From positions 1 to 6,787 of the forward strand of contig JAFGSU010000387.1 in the NCBI GenBank assembly GCA_016934435.1: a DNA stretch of 6,787 bases, written 5' to 3'. Made by a program: the position numbers and the translations under genes. The first letter of the stretch is position 1. The number at the start of each line of letters is the position of its first letter. A model generated the notes under the pieces. It ran no database searches. It was not told the DNA's origin and was given only the letters and a program-made list of their open reading frames with translations. Of this stretch, positions 5,678 through 6,787 are shown one piece after another. Source of the DNA: Candidatus Zhuqueibacterota bacterium (GTDB lineage: Bacteria; Zhuqueibacterota; Zhuqueibacteria; Residuimicrobiales; Residuimicrobiaceae).

Positions 5678-6460
5678 ATGAAAGCCGAAAGATTTTTCCT
5701 CAGCCTGGGAGAGAAAGCGGTCTCTTTTTTCACTACGGTGACCGAAATATCTCAGCTGCTGGTGAATGCCATCAGAGCCCTGCCCAGCGTATGGTTTTAC
5801 CGCAGGCAACTATTGGAACAGCTCTATAATTTTTCCGTTAAAACCTTGCCCATAGCGGCGGTGATCGCCGTGTTTATCGGTCTGGGCGCCACGGTTCAGG
5901 GTACGTATCAAACCTCTGAGATGATTCCGCGCGCCACGGTGATCAATGTGATATTCAAGAGCACGGTATTAGAGTTGTGTCCGATTGTGTTGTCGCTGGT
6001 GCTGGCCGGTAAGTTAGGCGCTTCGCTGGCGGCGGAAATCGGCAGTATGAAGATTTCCGAGCAGATCGAAGCCCTGGAGACGATGTCGCTGGACCCCATC
6101 GGATTTTTAGTGCTGCCGCGTATGCTCGCCGGCCTGATCATGCTGCCGGTGATCACCATTTTTGCCAATTTCATCGCCATTTTCAGCTGTTTTTTTGTTT
6201 CCGTGGTGGTGACCGACTGGATTTCGGCGCAGGAATTCGCCAGCGGACTGGAGATGGATTTTAAGATGTTTGAAATGTATTTCGGCAATATCATCAAGCC
6301 GGCCGTTTATGGCTTCATCATCGCCCTGATCGGCAGCTTTTTCGGCATGCGCACCAGCGGCGGCGCCAAAGGCGTGGGAACCGCCGCCACCAACGCCGTG
6401 GTGCTCTCTGCGGTTTTCATCGTCATTTTCGACTATTATCTTGGAAAACTCCTGTTATGA
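5678..6460 (+). CDS. mlaE: MlaE-type permease of an Mla/MCE phospholipid transporter
   Basis: Inner-membrane permease that, with MlaF ATPase and an MCE protein (MlaD), moves phospholipids between inner and outer membranes. The length of 260 aa is normal. An N-terminal elbow helix (about 15-45) precedes membrane segments at about 55-75, 97-118, 143-177, 208-224 and 236-256. The family core is LELCPIVLSLVLAGKLGASL (98-117), followed by AAEIGSMKISEQIEALETM (118-136), the cytoplasmic coupling region. The C-terminus has the expected GAKGVGTAATNAVVLS (229-244). The usual ELGP is ELCP here (Cys101), a mild variant. The ATG at 5678 is the first possible start after the in-frame TGA at 5654; its upstream GGATCGAG is a poor ribosome site. 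The stop overlaps the mlaF ATG (ATGA), which confirms the operon. Confidence 0.94.
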   Translation: MKAERFFLSLGEKAVSFFTTVTEISQLLVNAIRALPSVWFYRRQLLEQLYNFSVKTLPIAAVIAVFIGLGATVQGTYQTSEMIPRATVINVIFKSTVLELCPIVLSLVLAGKLGASLAAEIGSMKISEQIEALETMSLDPIGFLVLPRMLAGLIMLPVITIFANFIAIFSCFFVSVVVTDWISAQEFASGLEMDFKMFEMYFGNIIKPAVYGFIIALIGSFFGMRTSGGAKGVGTAATNAVVLSAVFIVIFDYYLGKLLL

Positions 6461-6787
6461 TCAAGGTCAAAAATATTAAAAAAAGTTTTGAAGAATCGCT
6501 GGTATTGAAAGGCGTCAACCTGCAGATCGAGGATAGTGAAACCCTGGTCATTCTGGGGCCGAGCGGTCAGGGGAAAACCGTATTCATCAAAACACTGGTC
6601 CGCCTGATCCAACCCGATTCGGGTAGCATTTATTATGATGATTTAAACGTTCTTAAAATGCCCAAGAAGGAATGGCTCAAATTTCAAAACAATCTGGCCT
6701 TTGTTTTTCAAAACAGCGCCCTGTTTGATTTTTTGGATGTGCGGGAAAATTTGAATCTGTTCCTGCGCATGCACAAGGACATGTCGA
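6457..6787 (+). CDS. mlaF: MlaF-type ABC ATPase, 3' end outside window
   Basis: Partial gene, 110 complete codons up to the right edge. It begins MIKVKNIKKSFEESLVLKGV, the usual opening of an ABC nucleotide-binding domain. Walker A is GPSGQGKT (34-41), with Gln where Ser or Ile is commoner, and the Q-loop Gln is Q85 (FVFQNSALFDFLDV). That last stretch resembles the FQSGALFTDMNV-type segment of MlaF proteins, in which the Q-loop contacts MlaE. Signature, Walker B and switch His lie outside the window. The ATG overlaps the mlaE stop at 6457-6460. GGAA at 6443-6446 is a possible ribosome site 10 nt upstream. It should energise the MlaE permease from the cytoplasmic side. Confidence 0.93.
   Translation, partial: MIKVKNIKKSFEESLVLKGVNLQIEDSETLVILGPSGQGKTVFIKTLVRLIQPDSGSIYYDDLNVLKMPKKEWLKFQNNLAFVFQNSALFDFLDVRENLNLFLRMHKDMS

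Overview
The window is a compact, plus-strand-only stretch of a Gram-negative (double-membrane) bacterial chromosome. It holds eight confident genes, two of them cut by the window edges, and about 95% of it is coding. Mixed GC content, GTG starts, ATGA stop/start overlaps and an Mla-type lipid transporter all fit a diderm. The style of the MlaE/MlaF pair and the mixed flavour of the other genes would suit an FCB-like or deltaproteobacteria-like lineage, but nothing here fixes the taxon. There are no rRNA, tRNA, CRISPR or insertion-sequence features.

Region 1 (1-4534) is an ABC-2 efflux operon with the gene order of E. coli ybhG-F-S-R. It encodes a HlyD-type periplasmic adaptor (5' end missing), two ABC ATPases, and two paralogous six-helix ABC-2 permeases. 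In E. coli the two ATPase halves form one fused protein, YbhF; here they are separate genes joined by a 4-bp ATGA overlap. Each half keeps the specialisation seen in YbhF. The first has a normal LSGGM signature but Pro at the switch-His position. The second has the switch His but a degenerate signature (PVGWKQ). Head-to-tail pairing would therefore give one normal and one degenerate ATP site. Every junction is an overlap or a 4-nt gap, so the five genes are probably co-transcribed and translationally coupled. The expected product is a tripartite-type pump: adaptor, permease heterodimer and ATPase heterodimer, probably working with a TolC-like outer-membrane channel that is not in view.

Region 2 (4535-4721) is an AT-rich gap with two adjacent A/T palindromes, one containing a perfect TATAAT, and a clear Shine-Dalgarno site for the next gene. 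It probably holds the end of the efflux operon and the promoter of mutM.

Region 3 (4722-5546) is mutM (fpg), a complete formamidopyrimidine-DNA glycosylase with its catalytic N-terminus, H2TH motif and C-terminal zinc finger. It has no evident functional link to its neighbours.

Region 4 (5547-5677) is a short gap containing a 37-codon open frame. That frame overlaps the mutM stop by ATGA and lies in the same frame as the next gene; its status is uncertain.

Region 5 (5678-6787) is the start of an Mla-type phospholipid transport operon: a complete mlaE permease and the first 110 codons of mlaF, again with an ATGA overlap. An mlaD-like MCE protein would be expected downstream.

The parts are recognisable families. 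The most interesting point is the split, asymmetric ATPase pair; I do not see a clearly undescribed system.
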